Below, piece after piece: positions 61,917-64,000 of a stretch of 64,000 nt of DNA (the first letter of the stretch is position 1; every line of letters starts with the position of its first letter). The position numbers and the translations under genes are program-made. Source of the stretch: an uncultured Marivita sp. (GTDB taxonomy: Bacteria > Pseudomonadota > Alphaproteobacteria > Rhodobacterales > Rhodobacteraceae); contig NZ_CANKYW010000001.1 of NCBI RefSeq assembly GCF_947488135.1, forward strand, positions 744,001 to 808,000, read 5' to 3'. The notes under the pieces are model-generated. The model was not told the DNA's origin, searched no databases, and saw only the letters and a list, made by a program, of their open reading frames with translations.

Positions 61917-63707
61917 TCACCGCCGCGTCGTGTGGATGTCGCCGCCGGGCACGTCCGGCGCGGCGATGCCGTGCTGGGTCTTGTCCCAGTAGAACGGTTT
62001 GAAGATCAGTTCGGACCACGCCTTGTAGACGGCGAACACCCCCATCGGGAAGTAAAGGAACATCATCGGGACCCATTGCATCAGCTGTTCGTGCTGCGTG
62101 CGTCCCACCGCTACAAAGCCGATGAGCAGCGAAATCAGCTCTGTCAAAAGAAAGAGGGCCAGAAGGCCCCCTGTCCATGCCGCCGGAAACATCTCCATGA
62201 ACGGCGTCGAGAATCCGAATAAGACCAGCCAGAAAGACCAAAGCGCGGGCGCGAGCGTGAATTGCAGGATCGTCGTCAGAAAGAAGAACTGGAACCCGAG
62301 GAATTTGCGAAGCCCCAGATCGCGCAGGAGCCTGAAGGGCCGTTTCATATGCACCAGATAGGTGACGATGTACCCCTTGAGCCATCTTGACCGCTGCTTG
62401 ATCCAGGAAATGAACCTGTGGTTCGCCTCTTCTCGGGTGACGGTCGGGATCAGGATGGTCCTGTAGCCGAAGCGCGACAGCCTGATCCCGAGATCCGCAT
62501 CTTCGGTCACGTTATGGGCATCCCAACCGCCGACCTGTTGCAATGCGCTGCGTTTGAGATAGACCGTCGTGCCGCCCAAGGGGATCGGCAGACCCAGACG
62601 TGCGGCACCGGCCAGAACGATCCGGAACCAGGTCGCGTATTCGATGGTGAAACACCGCGAGATCCAGTTCGATCGCGTGTTGTAGAAATCGAGGATTCCC
62701 TGCACGCAGGCGACATCGTCGGGCGCCAGGTGAAACGCTTCGACCACGCGTTCGATCTGGTCGGTCGCGGGCGCATCCTCGGCATCGAGGATCCCGACGA
62801 TATCGCCGCGGGTGTGACCCAGCGCATAGTTCAAGGCGCGGGGTTTGGTTTTCAGCTCTGCGTCGGGCACGACCACGACGCGCATCCATGCAGGGAGGGA
62901 CAGGTCCCCGATCATATTGCGGGTCAGGTTGTCCTTTTCCTCAAGCACCAGAACCACATCGAGCAGCGATTTCGGATAGGTGAGGCGCGACAGGCGCTGC
63001 ACCAGACTGTTGGCTATGCTTGCCTCGTTGAACAGCGGCACGATCAAGCTCACCACCGGTTTTTCGGCCAAGGGCACGTGAACCGGTTTGTCGGGTGGCT
63101 TCTTGTACCCGGCAAAGAAAACCGCGATCTTAAAGGTGACACAAGCCAGCAGGTTCGCCACAGCGACGAGGGTAATTCCCGCAAAAAACACGTTGGGAAA
63201 GAAAAATATGAGGGCAAGGCTGACCCCGAAGAACAGTGATGCGAGAATCCCGCGCCTCCAGGTCAGCTTGTTGATGTCGCGGCAGCTGTAATCGTCTGCC
63301 ACAAGTGTTTCCGCCCGCTCGGCCAGGTAATCGCTGTGCTGGGCCATGATGACGGTGATCAGATCGTCTTCGGACGCTTCGGCAAACAGGACCGGCCCGA
63401 TCTGGTGTTCGAGCATATCGCGCAATTGCGTCCGATCGCGGTTCGGTGTGACGCCGATCAGGGTCGCTTCGCCCACCATCCCCCAAGGGTAAACGCGGTG
63501 TTCGAGGCAGAATTTCGGTGGGAGGAGGTGCGCCAGCCTCTCGTCCGGCGGGTTGGTTTCAGGTTTGAGCCGTCGTCGACTGATCGCGAGGTTGCGCGCC
63601 TCGCGCAAGACGCTGTCTGAAAGCCGTTCGGACGCAATGGGCTGTGTGCGTGCCGATGGCGCCAGAACGAAGGGCGAGTCGGTCGCATCTTTGATTGAAA
63701 AGGACAT
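61917..63707 (-). CDS. membrane glycosyltransferase family 2, with N-terminal GspE-N-like domain
   Basis: A 596-residue processive-type GT2. The N-terminal ~170 residues include a block (GVTPNRDRTQLRDMLEHQIG, DDLITVIMAQHSDYLAERAE) that resembles the GspE-N/MshEN domain. Two membrane helices follow (GILASLFFGVSLALIFFF, ITLVAVANLLACVTFKIAVF). The catalytic domain has SLIVPLFNEASIANSLV, VVLVLEEKDNL, VGILDAEDAPATDQIERVVE, TEDADLGIRL and QRSRWLKG (QxxRW). Four C-terminal helices end near LMQWVPMMFLYFPMGVFAVY. The D,D,D,QxxRW set is complete. The start ATG is preceded by a hairpin and a full CtrA box. An exopolysaccharide or glycan exporter is likely. Confidence 0.88.
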   Translation of the reverse strand: MSFSIKDATDSPFVLAPSARTQPIASERLSDSVLREARNLAISRRRLKPETNPPDERLAHLLPPKFCLEHRVYPWGMVGEATLIGVTPNRDRTQLRDMLEHQIGPVLFAEASEDDLITVIMAQHSDYLAERAETLVADDYSCRDINKLTWRRGILASLFFGVSLALIFFFPNVFFAGITLVAVANLLACVTFKIAVFFAGYKKPPDKPVHVPLAEKPVVSLIVPLFNEASIANSLVQRLSRLTYPKSLLDVVLVLEEKDNLTRNMIGDLSLPAWMRVVVVPDAELKTKPRALNYALGHTRGDIVGILDAEDAPATDQIERVVEAFHLAPDDVACVQGILDFYNTRSNWISRCFTIEYATWFRIVLAGAARLGLPIPLGGTTVYLKRSALQQVGGWDAHNVTEDADLGIRLSRFGYRTILIPTVTREEANHRFISWIKQRSRWLKGYIVTYLVHMKRPFRLLRDLGLRKFLGFQFFFLTTILQFTLAPALWSFWLVLFGFSTPFMEMFPAAWTGGLLALFLLTELISLLIGFVAVGRTQHEQLMQWVPMMFLYFPMGVFAVYKAWSELIFKPFYWDKTQHGIAAPDVPGGDIHTTRR

Positions 63708-63711
63708 CGTA

Positions 63712-63731
63712 CCCCCGGTTCTGGCCGGGGG
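63712..63731. repeat. hairpin next to the GT2 start codon
   Basis: A 7-bp stem CCCCCGG/CCGGGGG (63712-63718 and 63725-63731) around a six-base loop. On the minus strand it ends four bases before the GT2 ATG, so it would cover the ribosome site. It could also be the terminator of carA. Confidence 0.6.
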
Positions 63732-63750
63732 TCAGCTAATCGCGTGTCGG

Positions 63751-63766
63751 TTAACTTGCGGTTAAC
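63751..63766 (-). promoter_or_regulatory. CtrA-binding box upstream of the GT2 gene
   Basis: Perfect TTAA-N7-TTAAC (read on the minus strand as TTAACCGCAAGTTAAC with flanking bases; also readable on the plus strand). It begins 44 bases upstream of the GT2 start and 20 bases outside the hairpin. It fits the CtrA consensus known from Caulobacter and Rhodobacteraceae. Confidence 0.65.
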
Positions 63767-63771
63767 GCGGC

Positions 63772-64000
63772 CTAAACCTTTTCCGTTTTGTGCGCCGCCA
63801 TCGAGTTCGCGAAGCGTTCGAACAGGTAAAAGCTGTCCTGCGGACCGGGGCTCGCCTCGGGGTGCTGCTGGACCGAGAATACAGGGCGATCCGCCATGCG
63901 GATCCCGCAATTCGATCCGTCGAACAGCGACACATGGGTTTCAAGCACACCCGTGGGAAGGCTCTGGCTGTCCACGGCAAAACCGTGGTTCATTGAGGTG
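63772..64000 (-). CDS. carA: carbamoyl-phosphate synthase small subunit (3' part)
   Basis: Glutamine amidotransferase subunit of carbamoyl-phosphate synthetase, for pyrimidine and arginine synthesis. About 76 C-terminal residues are present and the frame runs off the right edge. Seen: [38 protein letters not shown] and [20 protein letters not shown], which contains the catalytic His-Pro-Glu of the triad. The end is [16 protein letters not shown]. The start and the Cys nucleophile lie outside the window. The GT2 gene is downstream on the same strand. Confidence 0.95.
   Translation of the reverse strand, partial: TSMNHGFAVDSQSLPTGVLETHVSLFDGSNCGIRMADRPVFSVQQHPEASPGPQDSFYLFERFANSMAAHKTEKV

Overview
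The window is GC-rich chromosomal DNA from an alphaproteobacterium, most likely a Rhodobacteraceae (Roseobacter-group) species. The evidence is the gene order and lineage-typical families: DUF2484, DUF2948 and DUF1178 proteins, a long-linker FtsZ, murA followed by DUF2948 and hisD, lysC followed by ptsP, the aerobic cobaltochelatase pair CobS/CobT, and a full TTAA-N7-TTAAC CtrA box. There is no prophage, intact IS element, CRISPR array or rRNA. One tRNA gene (Thr-GGT) is present. Coding density is high and nearly all genes look intact.

Layout. 1-4.8 kb: 3' end of dprA, a small lipoprotein, topA, and a Tat-exported L,D-transpeptidase. 4.9-7.4 kb: succinyl-CoA:3-ketoacid CoA-transferase genes scoA and scoB with a blue-light LOV histidine-kinase-like gene between them. 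7.5-11.1 kb (minus strand): flavin reductase, two tandem Lin0512-family genes, mtnP, a LysE exporter and apt, which form a methylthioadenosine/adenine salvage block. 11.2-20.9 kb: GNAT, EcsC, a degraded coding remnant, a GT4 glycosyltransferase, a WaaA-like Kdo transferase, DUF1178, SDR, a SnoaL-like protein, lysC and ptsP. 20.9-26.3 kb: tRNA-Thr, a 55-aa basic protein, murA, DUF2948, GNAT, hisD, murD.

26-48 kb is the division and cell-wall (dcw) cluster: murD, ftsW, murG, murC, DUF2484 x2, murB, ddl, ftsQ, ftsA, ftsZ, then lpxC, bamD, recN. It is interrupted three times. After murD there is a minus-strand block (BaiN-type flavoprotein, two overlapping ParB/sulfiredoxin-like paralogues, a secreted protein). 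After murC there is a cupin and a flavin amine oxidase. Between ftsA and ftsZ there is a minus-strand pair: a periplasmic PhnD-like sensor fused through a membrane helix to a LuxR-type DNA-binding domain, and a secreted DsrE-like protein.

48-64 kb: CLC channel, DUF427, Xaa-Pro aminopeptidase, cobT, a secreted Asp/Gln-rich protein, a small exported protein, cobS, then an ECF sigma/anti-sigma/fasciclin/exported MsrB stress module, a UbiH-like hydroxylase, a small membrane protein, a pyrimidine 5'-nucleotidase, a GntR/FCD regulator, a membrane GT2 glycosyltransferase behind a CtrA box, and the 3' end of carA.

The most unusual items are the PhnD-TM-LuxR one-component regulator with its DsrE partner, the LOV kinase-like gene inside a CoA-transferase operon (with the usual phospho-acceptor His apparently missing), the tandem ParB/Srx-like pair, the tandem Lin0512 pair whose second copy has lost the family signature, and a family of paired perfect hairpins in intergenic gaps.
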